Shown here in pieces: positions 1-11,318 of a stretch of DNA of 64,000 nt. The notes beneath the pieces were generated by a model. The model was not told the origin of the DNA. It saw only the letters and a program-made list of their open reading frames with translations, and did no database searches. The translations under genes and the position numbers were made by a program. The stretch is from Adiantum capillus-veneris. Lineage: Eukaryota > Streptophyta > Polypodiopsida > Polypodiales > Pteridaceae. Position 1 is the stretch's first letter. Each line of letters begins with the position of its first letter. The stretch spans positions 53,639,253 to 53,703,252 of the forward strand of contig CM043959.1 of NCBI GenBank assembly GCA_014529385.2, given 5' to 3'.

Positions 1-660
1 GGATCCTTGTACTATTTCACAAGCCCATGAATTCGACATGTCATCATCATCTATGTTGACCAACCAAAATTTCTTGCTTACCTCCTGGCTTCTCTTACGA
101 TTATGTCCTAAAGCACTAGGAGGATGATAAGGTACTATTTTAGCCAAAAAATTGATTACATCTGAAGCACAACTCAAAGTAGCACCATTAGGCTTGAGTT
201 GTTTATGTGCTAGTGCACTCTTTAGATTGCCTCCATCACCATCATGCTTGCCCTTGCCATGACCAGAGCCAAAGAAGTTCCATGTCATTTACACCTTTGT
301 TAGCTGGCAATATCACCCAACGAAATAGAAAGGCCTTGCTGCCTTGAATTGTGAAGCTGCACCATCATACCAAACATAGTGACTCTTAAATTTTAAACCT
401 TGACTCTTTAGCCATTGATTATGAAGTAGAAAGCAATGTTGGACAAACAAAGTATCGTGTTGCTTGTCATCCAGAATGTAGAAATGCATCTCCTTGAGTA
501 TGCCATTGTCTTTAGGGCTATGCATGTAAGTGATGTGAACCAAGATGGTGCATTGAGTTGTATGCCAGTGCATAGACTGTATTTCATTTTGCTCCTTGAA
601 TGAATAGTTCTCAGAAAAATCTACAACCGAGACAATTGTATTTGCAAAAAATTTCTTCAA
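1..660 (-). pseudogene. Decayed DGAASQFK-motif gene, downstream part
   Basis: On the minus strand one frame reads from 660 down to the window edge, interrupted only by TGA at 313-315 and a TAA just before the ATG at 288-286. The upstream part ends in WYDGAASQFKAARPFYFV. The downstream part begins MTWNFFGSGHGKGKHDGDGG and stays open to base 1. From memory, similar DG-x-QFK and WNFF-GHGKG motifs occur in uncharacterised, transposon-associated plant proteins; I do not know a function. Two in-frame stops make it a pseudogene. It probably joins the minus-strand blocks at 822-1163 and 10694-11113, now separated by element A. Confidence 0.55.
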
Positions 661-821
661 ACATCCCGTGTACTGATCCGCCTACCATTTGTATGTAAAA
701 TTGTGTTTAATAAATGTCCTTGTGAACACTGTAACCTTTTTCACTAAATCATTGATGGACAATTGCTTAAGCGACAAATTTTTTTGCCGCTTATGCTCAC
801 CCTCCCTATTTTTCACACTTG

Positions 822-1163
822 AATGTCCTCAAAAATTTGAGCAAGGACTGTCTTTGTTGTCTCCATCAATTCACGTGGGCAAAACTTGAGCTTTTTAACT
901 CGATACTTTTTGCAGTCACCCACAAGACAATTGCACTAGTGAAAAGGAGAGGTCCTCCTTCTTTGCACATACAAAACTTTGCCACAATTGAGTAATTTTA
1001 GACAAGAAACTCCTTCGGGCTTGACATTTGTCCTCAACCCCACCTGATTTGCATAGAACACAGTTGCATGTACATGATTTTCCATGAATGCAATCGCAAA
1101 TGATTGATTACATCTTTTAAATACATCAATTCTACACGATAAATACAACAACATGTGCTCCAA
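822..1163 (-). pseudogene. Cysteine-rich middle part of the same decayed gene
   Basis: The minus frame from 1163 reads about 75 codons to TAG at 938-936, then continues in frame with CNCLVGDCKKYRV and KLKFCPREL before another stop. The spaced cysteines (C-x-C-x5-C, then CP) resemble a small zinc-binding segment. It lies upstream, in transcription sense, of the DGAASQFK part on the same strand, so I read it as the same broken gene. Product unknown. Confidence 0.4.
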
Positions 1164-1624
1164 CCATTAAGCTTTCGTACAAACCATGGTTTGAGCTTCT
1201 CAAAAGATCTCTGCCCTAACTAGATACGTGGGTTGGCCTCCTTAGTCTTTGATAAAGTACTCTATCTGCATTGGAAACAAGCTTATAAAGTCATGACACC
1301 GAAAAACTTGAGCTCCCACCTTATGTTATATAGTCCTCAGTAAGATAGTTTAGTAAAACCATACAACATTTTCATGCCACTTACTCTATTGTTGTGTAGT
1401 AAACATACTCTCCATGTATTGTCACACACAACACACAATTTCGAGTGCTCATAGCACATAGCTATATAGCACATATGCACTGTGAGCCATTTATTATTGT
1501 ACGATATAGCACCCAACATTGTCATAGCACGTAAGTTTCAATTATATAGTAGACCTTCATTTCACAGCACCAATGGTGAAACCAAATACCACATACACTT
1601 GGTCATGAACCCTGCCATGCTATC
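1164..1624. other. Unassigned stretch up to element A
   Basis: About 460 bases with only short open frames and no recognisable motif. It is probably the decayed interior of the minus-strand DGAASQFK gene, ending at the target site of element A. Confidence 0.3.
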
Positions 1625-1629
1625 TACTC
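1625..1629. repeat. Target-site duplication of element A, left (TACTC)
   Basis: TACTC here matches TACTC at 9760-9764, directly outside the two LTRs. A 5-bp duplication is normal for LTR retrotransposon integration and fixes the element ends. Confidence 0.85.
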
Positions 1630-3192
1630 TTTCATAATAACTAATATCTAATTCTCCTAAATGATTTTCTCATGTTAAACTAATCATTTAATTAAGCTAG
1701 CAGACCGTCGGCCACAATAGGGATCCAAAGGAGGGAAAATAGGGATCCAAAAGGGGGACCATCTGCAAAAGAGCAATGTGCAACAATGGGCCTCTACCCT
1801 AAGGTTAAGCCCATTAAGACTTCCAAAATGCTAAGGTTCCAAAATTCAAAGGTTGTGTCCAAAGGTCAAAAGCCTAGGAAAATTGGATGCTTTGTGTGTG
1901 TCCCAAAAAGTCTTCATAATCCCTACATAGGAGGGGGCAAGCCCAAGAAGTAGGGGATGAGAGAGAAATACACACACACACACACTCACAAGCTTCCTTT
2001 ACACACAAGGGGAAAGAGGGACACATGTCAGCTGCCTAGCCCGAATGCCCACAAGGTGTACTCAAATCCTATTGGATGGCCATGGAGGTGGACCAACGAG
2101 AATTAGGCTAGAGTAAATCTAGTTTAATTAATTAAAAAAAACTTAATAAAAGAACCAATAAGAATTAAGCTCTCTAGAAGACTATTGGACAGTCTCCCAA
2201 GGGGTCCAATGAGCATTCAGCAGCCCAATGGCTTGCCTAATTCCTATTGGCCAGGAGGCAAAGGGGTCCAATGAGAGTTTAGTTGCATTTATTAATTACC
2301 TGAAGCTCTCACAAAAGGGGAAATGGGAACACGTGTCAGAAGGCTATCACTTATGCTCTTGAAATTCCATTGGCTAGGCCTAGGGAGGTCCAATAGGGTT
2401 GCAACATGAGCAATTAGCAAGAGGGGTCAACCAAGAGAGAGAGGGGGCTGATTTTTCAAAGGCATTATTGCACACACACACACACACACACACTAGTCCA
2501 TGTGTGGAGTAAGAAGACTCTCTCTCTCCTTCTCAAGATTTAATGGAAAGCTTATCACCTACTCCAAGCTTGTGAGAAGGGAGGCCTACACCAACAACTC
2601 TTGGCTTTGTGATGCAAATCCAACCAAGAGCCAAGCTTCAATGCATGCTCATCTCCTCTACCATGCTAATTACTTAACTAATCTATGCTAATATGAGTGA
2701 TTATGTGAGGAGATGTACATCTTTCTCGTAAGACTACTCCTTCTTCCTCTCAATCTACTCTCATACCCCGCTAGCTCTCACCATCTTCGAAGGTGTGTGA
2801 GGTCTTGGGTCTGAGACCGTGAGGGAATTGATGTTGTGTTTGATAAGTGTTTTGCTTAGTGCTTGAAGTTTCCATCTTCATTGCACTAGCTAGTCTTGAA
2901 GGAGCACAAAGAATTGTATTGTAAAATGTCTCTCTTGATGGGAGAAACCATAATACAAAGCCTTTTGGAGGGGGGACCGGATCCTTGCAAATCGGTCCTC
3001 AACTGTTGTCAATTGCTTAATTTCTCTCTTTTAAAGTAATGTTCATGCTATCTAACTAGGTGTTATACTTTTTGTTGCTCTCTCCACCCAAGCACTCTTG
3101 TTATTCTCATTAGGAATCTATTCTAATGAAATGCTCACTATGTTCATGTTATTTTCCGCTACACACAAGTTACTAGACCATTAAAAGTTACA
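1630..3192 (+). repeat. 5' LTR of element A
   Basis: 1563 bp, ending TTACA next to the primer-binding site. The expected initial TG is TT here (TTTCATAATAACT against TGTCATAATAACT in the 3' LTR). It contains CA microsatellites near 1972 and 2470. It lacks a segment of about 50 bp found near the start of the 3' LTR. Confidence 0.92.
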
Positions 3193-3193
3193 T

Positions 3194-3205
3194 TGGTATC
3201 AGAGC
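3194..3205 (+). promoter_or_regulatory. Primer-binding site of element A
   Basis: TGGTATCAGAGC lies one base after the 5' LTR. This is the usual plant site complementary to the 3' end of initiator tRNA-Met, priming minus-strand DNA synthesis. Confidence 0.9.
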
Positions 3206-3610
3206 ACAAGGTTTCTCTTTTCTTGCTCAAGAAGGGAGGTCCTCAAGCTAGCTATAAATGGTTGGTATTATTAATTGCATGTGAGTAAGCAGAATAGGGA
3301 TTTTATAGCCTTGCAGTGCACCTGCCTTTGTGCAGATAACGGGGCATCACCGTCGAGAGCGATGGTATTAATAGTGGAGTCCTACGGGGCTTGCCTATGG
3401 CTTAACCACTATTGAGCTATTTAGAAGCTTGACAGGAGCCGGTGCTGTTTTGGTGTTGAACAACGCTTTCTTCTATTCCATGCAATTAATGGCATTCGAT
3501 CCACGGGTACAATAGCTTGAGTGCTTTTTCTAAAGGGGTAAAGAGGAGTAGCAACTAGGGCTTGAAGTGCCAAAGTTCACCTAAAAAGTTTACACCTAAA
3601 AGTTGTTAAA

Positions 3611-4652
3611 ATGACTGACAATAGTAAAGAGAGTGAAATTAATGTTGATAACTTTGATTTTGCTAATGAGCAGGCTACTAATGATGCCCCGATGCTTGTT
3701 AACTATCTTGTTTCTGACTTCAACAAGCCATGGGTAATCCATCCCTCCAAAGTGAAGTGCAACGGCAGCTTCGTGCTCATGGGATTCTCCAAGCTCCCCA
3801 CCATGACGAGAGAGCACCTAGGAAGCCTCCTTGCGAGACTTCCAAAAGAGGCCTCTCTCCGATTCGGGAAGAAGAAGAGGATCCATACGAAGGGCTCAAA
3901 AATTAGCTTCTTGAAGATGTATCTCCTTCCCAAAGGAGAATTCAAGAGCTTCCACCGAAGGACCGAGAAAGAAGTGAGTCTCCTGCCACCTCGATGGAGA
4001 TGGCTCCACAAAGACGGCGGGCTAAACGCTCTCCATCACCTCAAAAACGAAGAAGACCGTTGCACACTTCTCCACACCATACTTCAAAGAGGGATGACAA
4101 AAAGCAAGAGAAGAAAAAGGCGAGAAAGAGGACACCCTCTTCTTCATCTTCTTCATCCTCTTCCTCTTATGAAAGTGATGGTGCAGACAAAGAAGATCAA
4201 GGCAAGAAAAAGACAAGAACGAGGTCACCCTCAAAGCCACTGTCTTTAAAAAGTTGGATTTTGGAGAGAAAAAGCAACAATTTTGTGCGGGCTTAGCTGA
4301 AGAAATGGCAGAGTATGTCAACTCCCAAAGGGCACGCACCATGTCGGTGGTTATACATCATACTATGGTGGCTTCTTGAATCAATTTTCAAGCAAGGGCT
4401 AAGAGAAATTCTAAGCCCACGGAAAACAAGGGTTCCAATGAGCGTAAGGGGAAGGACAATGTCCAAAAGTCTCCTAAGGGCAATTCCAACAAAGCTAAGG
4501 AGAAGGGAGTTTACAAAGGCAAAAACAAAATCTCTCCTGAAGAGCTTGAGCGTTATCGCAAGGATAACCGCTGTTTCAAGTGCGGCGAGCAAGGGCATGC
4601 GTACCACGCTTGTCCCCAAAAGAACACCCGCCATGAACCTCCTAGAGCTACC
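3611..4652 (+). pseudogene. gag: gag of element A (frameshifted)
   Basis: Starts at ATG 3611 (MTDNSKESEINVDNF), about 400 bp after the primer-binding site. The first frame gives the N-terminal part; reading then shifts to a KR-rich and poly-Ser stretch (3994-4296, RKRTPSSSSSS) and again to the frame of the zinc knuckle. TGA at 4377-4379 interrupts the last part. The zinc knuckle, CFKCGEQGHAYHAC at 4572-4613, fits CX2CX4HX4C exactly and would bind genomic RNA in the nucleocapsid. At least two frameshifts and one stop make it inactive. The basic/serine-rich design resembles the gag of element C at 47154-47864. Confidence 0.8.
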
Positions 4653-4877
4653 TTGGTCGAAATCCAAGAGGAGGAAACTCACCACAAAGGATCTCCTCTA
4701 TGCCATGCTTGGGAAAAGGTAAGAGAACATGATGCTTTTATTCTCTTTGACCCTGGTTCTACTCACAATTTCATACCCTCAGAGTTGGCCACCAAGCTAG
4801 GCATACAAGCTTACGAGATGGGAGATGTCCTACCCGCAAATGGTGCTTTCAAGGGGCAAGCGCTCACAAGGAATTAG
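4653..4877 (+). pseudogene. Aspartic protease of element A
   Basis: In the zinc-knuckle frame, ILFDPGSTHNFI is the retroviral-type aspartic protease active-site region, followed by a typical LATKLGI stretch. The active-site triplet is D-P-G-S rather than the common D-S/T-G. TAG at 4875-4877 ends the frame early, so the protease is truncated before its C-terminal flap. It would have processed the Gag-Pol polyprotein. Confidence 0.75.
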
Positions 4878-4881
4878 AGTT

Positions 4882-5548
4882 ATCCAATTTTCTCAAGGGG
4901 TTTCAAGATGTTTTTATTGACGACATCGCTTGTGAGCTACCTCCTAAATGAGGCAATGATGACCATGCAATTGAACTTCTTCAAGGAAGTTCGCCGACTA
5001 ATAAACCTTCTTATAGAGTTTCTCAAGCTCAACAAGAGGAGATTATGCGGCAAGTGCATGAGTTAGTTGAGAGGGGCATGGTTAGGCCTAGCTCATCTCC
5101 ATTTTGTTCTTCTGTGCTATTAGTGCAAAAGAAAGACGACACATATCGTATGTGTGTCGACTATAGAGCACTAAATAGGATCACTATCACGAATAGGTCT
5201 CCCGTTCCACAGGTAGAAGACATATTTCATAAGCTACAAGGGTCCACCTACTTCAGTAGGATTGACCCAAAAAGTGGCTATTATCAAATAAGGATAGTTG
5301 ATCAAGACATTGTAAAGACCGCATTTCGCACTACGTTTGGTCTTTACAAATACATTGTCATGCTTTTTGGCTTGACCAATGCACCAGCCACATTCAACTG
5401 CTTGATGGAGAAGCTATTCAGGCCTCACCGAACCTTTACTGGAGTGTTCTTTGATGATATCATCATCTACTCTAATTCATTAGACGAACACAAGCAACAC
5501 CTCCAGGTAATATTTAAAGTTCTAAGAGAGAATAAACTTTATGTTAAT
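4882..5548 (+). pseudogene. Reverse transcriptase of element A
   Basis: One frame reads through the linker (LKGFQDVFIDDIACELPP), a TGA near 4948, then the RT core. Visible motifs are VLLVQKKDDTYRMCVDYRAL, IDPKSGYYQIRI, LFGLTNAPATFNCLM and the catalytic GVFFDDIIIYS. Both catalytic aspartates are present. TGA at about 5549-5551, after LYVN, ends the frame where the thumb begins. The motif set and FxDD are typical of Ty3/gypsy. Confidence 0.88.
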
Positions 5549-5551
5549 TGA

Positions 5552-6597
5552 AAGAAAAGTGAATTTTTCTTACAAGAGATTCAGTATTTAGGTCACATTA
5601 TCTCTCAAGATGGCATCCAAATGGATCCATCAAAATTAGAGGTAATAAAAGGATGGCCTAAACCAAGGAATCTTCATGAACTAAGAAGCTTTATAGGTAT
5701 GTGTGCATATTATAGACGCTTCATAGAAGAGTTCTCACTAATAGCAGGACCATTACATGACCTAACAAAGAAAAACGTTAGGTACACATGGTATGCCAAG
5801 GAGAACAATGCTTTCAAAAAGCTTAAAGAAAAGCTTATCTCTCAACTTGTGCTTACACTACCGGATCTCTCAAAGCCATTTGAGGTCCAATGTGATGCTC
5901 GTGGTGATTGCCTTGGAGCCGTTTTGCTCCAAGAAGGGCACGCAATAGCCTATGAAAGCTTATCTCTCAACTTGTGCTTACACTACCGGATCTCTCAAAG
6001 CCATTTGAGGTCCAATGTGATGCTCGTGGTGATTGCCTTGGAGCCGTTTTGCTCTAAGAAGGGCACCCAATAGCCTATGAAAGTTGAAGGCTCGACCCTG
6101 TTGAGCAAGCTCTAGGCATATATGAAAAGGAACTCCTCGCAATTCTACATGCCTTAGACTCATGGAAGCACTATTTATTGGGGAGTCCTTTCATTCTGCG
6201 AATGGATCACCAAAGTCTTAAGTACTTCATGACGCAAACCAAGCTCTCCGACAAACAAATGAGGTGGGAAAATTTCCTTTCTCAATTTCATTTTCATATT
6301 GCTCACATTGCTGACAAGCATAATCAAGTAGCCGATGCACTCTCAAGAAGGACGAGAGTGAATGCGGTTTACATAGCAACTCACAATGATCTATCTTCTA
6401 TGATAGATGAGTATGCTCTTGATCCCGATTTTAGAGATGTGATTTCAGCCCTTGCACTAGGGAAGAAAGAGGAACCATTTATTTTACAAGATGGTTATCT
6501 TCTCTATGGCAGTAGACTATGTGTTACTAACTCACTCCATGAGAAAGTAATGTATGAATCTCATGCTCCTCTTTATGCGGGGCATAGAGGGATTTAG
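5552..6597 (+). pseudogene. RT connection and RNase H of element A, with tandem duplication
   Basis: Frame continues with GHIISQDGIQMDPSKLE, SFIGMCAYYRRFIEEFS and the RNase H start PFEVQCDARGDCLGAVLLQE. A 125-bp direct duplication (5833-5957, 5958-6082) repeats this start and shifts the frame. Downstream the RNase H core resumes (EKELLAILHALDSWKHYL, MDHQSLKYFMTQ, HNQVADALSRR) and runs into the integrase linker, ending at TAG 6595-6597. The enzyme would degrade the RNA strand of the RNA-DNA hybrid. Confidence 0.85.
5833..6082 (+). repeat. 125-bp tandem duplication inside RNase H
   Basis: 5833-5957 is repeated at 5958-6082 with only a few mismatches (for example GCTCC/GCTCT and CACGC/CACCC). 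The unit is not a multiple of three, so it breaks the reading frame. Both junctions share a short GAAAGC-like sequence, which suggests slippage or microhomology. Confidence 0.9.
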
Positions 6598-7833
6598 TCT
6601 ACCCTAAAGGGGATTGAAACATAATTCTATTGGCCTACCATGAAAGCAAACTTACAAGAGTATGTTTCTAAATGTGTGGTATGCCAAAAGACGAAGTTCG
6701 ATAGAGGGAAGGAACTTGGATTGCTTCAACCTTTGCCAATCCCTAATTCACCATGGGAGAGCATATCCATGGATTTTATCTTTGGATTGCCTAAGTCTAT
6801 CCATGGGAACATGGGAATATGGACGATAGTAGACAGGTTCAATAAACAAGCTCATTTTATACCTGTCAAAAAGACTATCAAAGCCCATCAAATGGCAACC
6901 CTCTTCATTTCACAAATCTTCAAGTACCATGGCTTGCCAATGTCCATAGTGTCGTATAGAGATCCTAGAATGACCACTAATATCTGGAAGGATCTCTTTG
7001 AGAATTTAGGAACAAGGCTAAATTTCTTGGCCTATCACCTGCAAACGTAAAAAGTGAAATAGCTAACCTAACAATTCTCGATCTACTAAAATCCTATGTA
7101 ACGGAAGTAAATCAAAGATCCCAATGGGAGAAGTACTTACCCTTAGTGGAGTATGCCTACAATAATACTGTACATACTTCCACGGGAAAAGCACCTTTCG
7201 AGGTATTTGAGGGAAGATCAAAAAGTCCCTTGCTACTTAAGGTACATGGGAAGATCTTCGCTGCAGATGAGTATAGCCGAGACCTACAAGAATCTTTTCA
7301 AAAGATTAAGGATGCTATCTCTATCTCACAGCAGAGGCAAAAGGCTGCTGCTGACAAGCACAGAAGAGCCCAAGCCTTTAAAGAAAATGATTAGTTTTCC
7401 CAAGGCTCGATTAAGGCACACGACGGGCAAGAATCCTACGGGACACCAAAAGTACTATGCTAAGTTAGCAAAAAGGTACTATGGTCCCTTCCAGATTCTT
7501 AGGCCAATCAATGAAATGGCCTATCAACTCATGTTGCCCAGCCATTGGTTCATACACAATGCTTTCCATGTGAGCCTACTAAAGCCTTACAAAGGAGAGC
7601 CATCTCAAGAACCAACTATTGAAGATCCACCGGAGATCGAGGACCAAGAAGAGGTGCTGCAGCCCGAGTCCATTCTCGGACATAAAGACAAGGTACTAAG
7701 AGGCGGTAAGACTATCCGACTATATCTTATTAAGGTTAAGAATTATCCTTTTGAAGATGCTAGATGGATGCAAGACATACAATTAAAGGATAACCTAAAC
7801 CTTGTCAATGATTACAATGCTTCCCAAGAGTAA
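6598..7833 (+). pseudogene. Integrase and chromodomain-like tail of element A
   Basis: The zinc-binding HHCC part is seen as SHAPLYAGHRGI (just upstream) and CVVCQKTKF. The core shows SISMDFIFGLPKS, then IVSYRDPRMT, where the usual catalytic SDRD aspartate has become tyrosine. Near 7045 the segment that should hold the catalytic glutamate is lost and stops follow. Reading resumes with LPLVEYAYNNTVHTSTGKAPFE and, from about 7387 in another frame, with YYGPFQILRPINEMAYQL and NAFHVSLLKPYKG. The last 40 codons (LYLIKVKNYPFEDARWM) resemble a degenerate chromodomain, which steers integration to particular chromatin. Non-functional. Confidence 0.85.
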
Positions 7834-8186
7834 GCAAATGTACAAATGTTAAAAATGAACAAAGTTTTTGTCATATAAGACTCTCTTTTTCTTTATTGTG
7901 CAAAAAAATGAAGTAGGATGCATGCTTAGATCAAGTTTGTGGAGACGACGTCTCCCGAACACCAACTAGAGCTTGTCACTCTACTATGGAAGATTGATAG
8001 GACTAATGTGCATACATGCTTGCGGAAGCTTAGGCTCTCAAGCGCCAAACGAATTAGTCATCCATTCTGGAACGATGTCGTAGGGTAACATAGGGATCCT
8101 CTACCCGCCAGGAAAAGGACCAATGAATATGCTTTATCTTCTCTATCCCATAGTCGAGGATGACTATGATTTCAAGAGAGAGGTAA
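7834..8186 (+). other. 3' untranslated stretch of element A and polypurine tract
   Basis: No coding signal. The end, AAGAGAGAGGTAA at about 8174-8186, is the polypurine tract that primes plus-strand DNA synthesis, directly before the 3' LTR. Confidence 0.75.
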
Positions 8187-9759
8187 TGTCATAATAACTA
8201 ATATATAATTCTCCTAAATGATTTTCCCACGTTAAACTGATCATTTAATATGGGGAAGTGCAAGGGGAGAAAAAACTAGAATATTGGTTAAGCTGGCAGA
8301 CCGGCCATAGTAGGGATCCAAAGGAGGGAAAATAGGGATTTAAAAGGGGGGCCGTCTGCAAAAGAGCAATGCACAACAATGGGCTTAAAAGACCCTAAGG
8401 TTCAGCCCATTAAGACTTACAAAATGCTAAGGTTCCAAAATTCAAAAGCCTAGGAAAATTGGATGCTTTGTGTGTGTCCCAAAAAGTCTTCATAATCCCT
8501 ACATAGGAGGGGGCGAGCCCAAGAAGTAGGGGATGAGAGAGAAATACACACACACACACACTCACAAGCTTCCTTTACACACAAGGGGAAAGAGGGACAC
8601 ATGTCAGCTCCCTAGCCCAGATGCCCACAAGGTGTACTCAAATCCTATTGGATGGCCATGGAGGTGGACCGATGAGAATTAGGCTCGATTAAATCTAGTT
8701 TAATTAATTAAAAAAAACTTAATAAAAGAACCAATAAGAATTAAGCTCTTTAGAAGACTATTGGACAGTCTCCCAAGGGGTCCAATGAGCATTCAACAGC
8801 CCAATGGCTTGCCTGATTCCTATTGGCCAGGAGGCAAAGGGGTCCAATGACCTCGTTTAGTTGCATTTATTAATTACCTAAAGCTCTCACAAAAGGGGAA
8901 AGGGGGACACATGTCAGAAGGCTATCACTTATGCTCTTGAAATTCCATTGGCTAAGCCTGGGATGTCCAATAGGGTTGCAACATGAGCAATTAGCAAGAG
9001 GGGTCGACCGAGAGAGAGAGAGGGGGCTGATTTTTCAAAGGCATTATTGCACACACACACACGCGCGCTAGTCCATGTGTGGAGTAAGAAGACTCTCTCT
9101 CTCCTTCTCAAGCTTTAATGGAAAGCTTATCACCTACTCCAAGATTGTGAGAAGGGAGGCCTACACCAACAACTCTTCGCTTTGTGATGCAAATCCAACC
9201 AAGAGCCAAGCTTCAATGCATGCTCATCTCCTCTACCATGCTATTTACTAAGCTAAGCTATGCTAATATGAGTGATTATGTGAGGAGATGTACATCTTTT
9301 TCGTAAGACTATTCCTTCTGCCGTTCAATCTACTCTCATACCCCGCTAGCTCTCACCATCTTCGAAGGTGTGTGAGGTCTTGGGTCTGAGACCGTGAGGG
9401 AATTGATGTTGTGTTTTTCTTAGTGCTTGAAGTTTCCATCTTCATTGCACTAGCTAGTCTCGAAGGAACACAAAGAATTGTATTGTAAAATGTCTCTCTT
9501 GATGGGAGAAACCATACTACAAAGCCTTTTGGAGGGGGGACCGGCTCCATGCAAATCCGGTCCTCAACTGTTGTCAATTGCTTAATTTCTCTCTCTTTTG
9601 AAGTATTGTTCATGCTATCTAACTAGGTATTATACATTTTGTTGCTCTCTCCACCCAAGCACTCTTGTTATTCTCATTAGGAATCTATTCTAATGAAATG
9701 CTCACTATGTTCATGCTATTTTTCGCTACACACAAGTTACTAGACCATTAAAAGTTAGA
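8187..9759 (+). repeat. 3' LTR of element A
   Basis: 1573 bp, starting TGTCATAATAACT. It matches 1630-3192 along its length with scattered differences, plus an extra segment near 8250-8300 absent from the 5' LTR. It ends at 9759 and is followed by TACTC (9760-9764). Confidence 0.92.
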
Positions 9760-9764
9760 TACTC
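9760..9764. repeat. Target-site duplication of element A, right (TACTC)
   Basis: Identical to 1625-1629; marks the right end of element A. Confidence 0.85.
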
Positions 9765-10303
9765 CGATAAATGGCACAACCACATTTTGGTTGTGGACAC
9801 TAGTGCTATCATAGCTTGCTGGATTCATAGATTCTACCCTCCACCAATGTAGCGCCACAGGTGAAATGGAATTGTTTTCCTTGCTATTCTCCTTTATACA
9901 GAACGCAAAGTTTTTCCAAAACAAAACACTTTGTGCTATATAGCATACAATAGTTCAAACAATACATCTAGATTATTGTAATAACAGACAAGCACAATAA
10001 GCTATGTAGCTTACAATTTGTAATAGGATGTAATAGTTGGGGTGTGGAAGTAGATAGTTTATGATATGATGAAATATTTGGGGTGTGGAGGTAGATAGAA
10101 ATATGCTTGCGATAAAGCACTAGTCCTAGTAGCTCGTTATGAAAATGATGTCTATTGTATGTAGCATGTGCTTCTTGCATTACAAGCATGGTCTAATAGC
10201 TAAAGGATAGATTCTACACACAACCAGAGATCATATCTGAGAATCATCAAGGAAATGCACTGGATGCTCAATATAGTGCTTGTAGCCTAACCTCCATCGG
10301 ATA

Positions 10304-11113
10304 ATGTCCTTCTTGTTGGAGAGACTTGGGTATGCTCCATCCAAAATTGAATTGCAATCTCCTTCACCTTGGAGGATAGCCTTTTACAGGCAACCTTCCT
10401 TTTACTTGAGTACAATGGCAACATGTGCATCCTCCTTCGTCAACTTCTCTCTGAGCCATATCAGGATACATGTTTCATGGATAAATGTAGACTTTGATAC
10501 TTGAAGAAGACTTATTTCCTTGCCGGTCATTTCATCGACATTCTTTAGACCATTCACAAGCATGGTTAGAGTGCCTCGCTTCAAAAACCGTTCATCACTC
10601 CTTTTGGGATTTTTGCAACTGGAGGGAGAATCTCAAAGCGTTTGCAAGGTTGATGAAATGGTCACATGTCCTCTTTGTGTACTCCTCAATACTCTAGTCA
10701 CCTAGCACTGCCTGCATTATAGCCGTCTGATCCTCCTTGTCATAACCACTTAACCTCCTCAAAATGTATTGAACAATTCGATTAGCAGTTTCCTTCTTGC
10801 TTGCTCGAAGGTTTGCATCTTGAAGATCAACAATTTGCACTCGTTTTTGTGCACAACGTCTTCTTTGGTACTCTTGTTTGACTACACATTCATCCTTCCT
10901 CACCAATAAGTCTTCATGTTCATCAAGGAAATCCTTTCGTTTATGTTCACAAGAGCAACCTTCATCCATTGATGTCGGCATGAATGGAAGTGGAGACATA
11001 TGACCAGCCGGTGCCAAGCACTCTAAAATTTGCACCGAAATCAATACCTCTCCAAAGACATCCTTGATGTTTCCATCTCCACAAGGAGAATTTTGGTTCA
11101 GGCTTCTTTCCAA
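10304..11113 (-). pseudogene. Upstream part of the decayed DGAASQFK gene (unknown product)
   Basis: The clearest frame is 11113-10694 minus, 139 codons, with a charged helical stretch (VVKQEYQRRRCAQKRVQIV) and SKKETANRIVQYILRRLSG. Weaker frames continue toward 10304. I recognise no domain. It lies on the same strand as the remnant at 1-1163, and the DNA between is element A, so I infer that one gene was split. The start ATG at 11113 is only a guess. Confidence 0.35.
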
Positions 11114-11180
11114 AAATTATCCCATTAAAGAATAACATGCTCAAAAAACATCAAGTCTAACCAGCCGCATTCTATCAAAA

Positions 11181-11272
<92 letters not shown>
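11181..11272. repeat. (TG)10(AG)36 compound microsatellite
   Basis: Twenty bases of TG repeats followed by 72 bases of AG repeats, uninterrupted. It separates the gene remnant on its left from the copia fragment on its right. Confidence 0.98.
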
Positions 11273-11275
<3 letters not shown>

Positions 11276-11318
11276 TTGTGCACGCTCTGTGGATCCATTT
11301 TCTTGCTTCAATTACATG

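Larger units (their letters stand above)
1630..9759 (+). mobile_element. Element A: full-length degenerate Ty3/gypsy retrotransposon
   Basis: Two long LTRs (1630-3192 and 8187-9759), a primer-binding site at 3194, a purine-rich tract before 8187 and matching TACTC duplications outside. The internal order is gag, zinc knuckle, protease, RT, RNase H, integrase, which is the Ty3/gypsy order. A chromodomain-like tail follows the integrase, as in chromoviruses. All domains carry stops or frameshifts, and the RNase H region holds a 125-bp tandem duplication, so the copy is dead. The LTRs differ by many substitutions and an indel near their start, so the insertion is not recent. It splits the minus-strand DGAASQFK gene. 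Confidence 0.93.
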
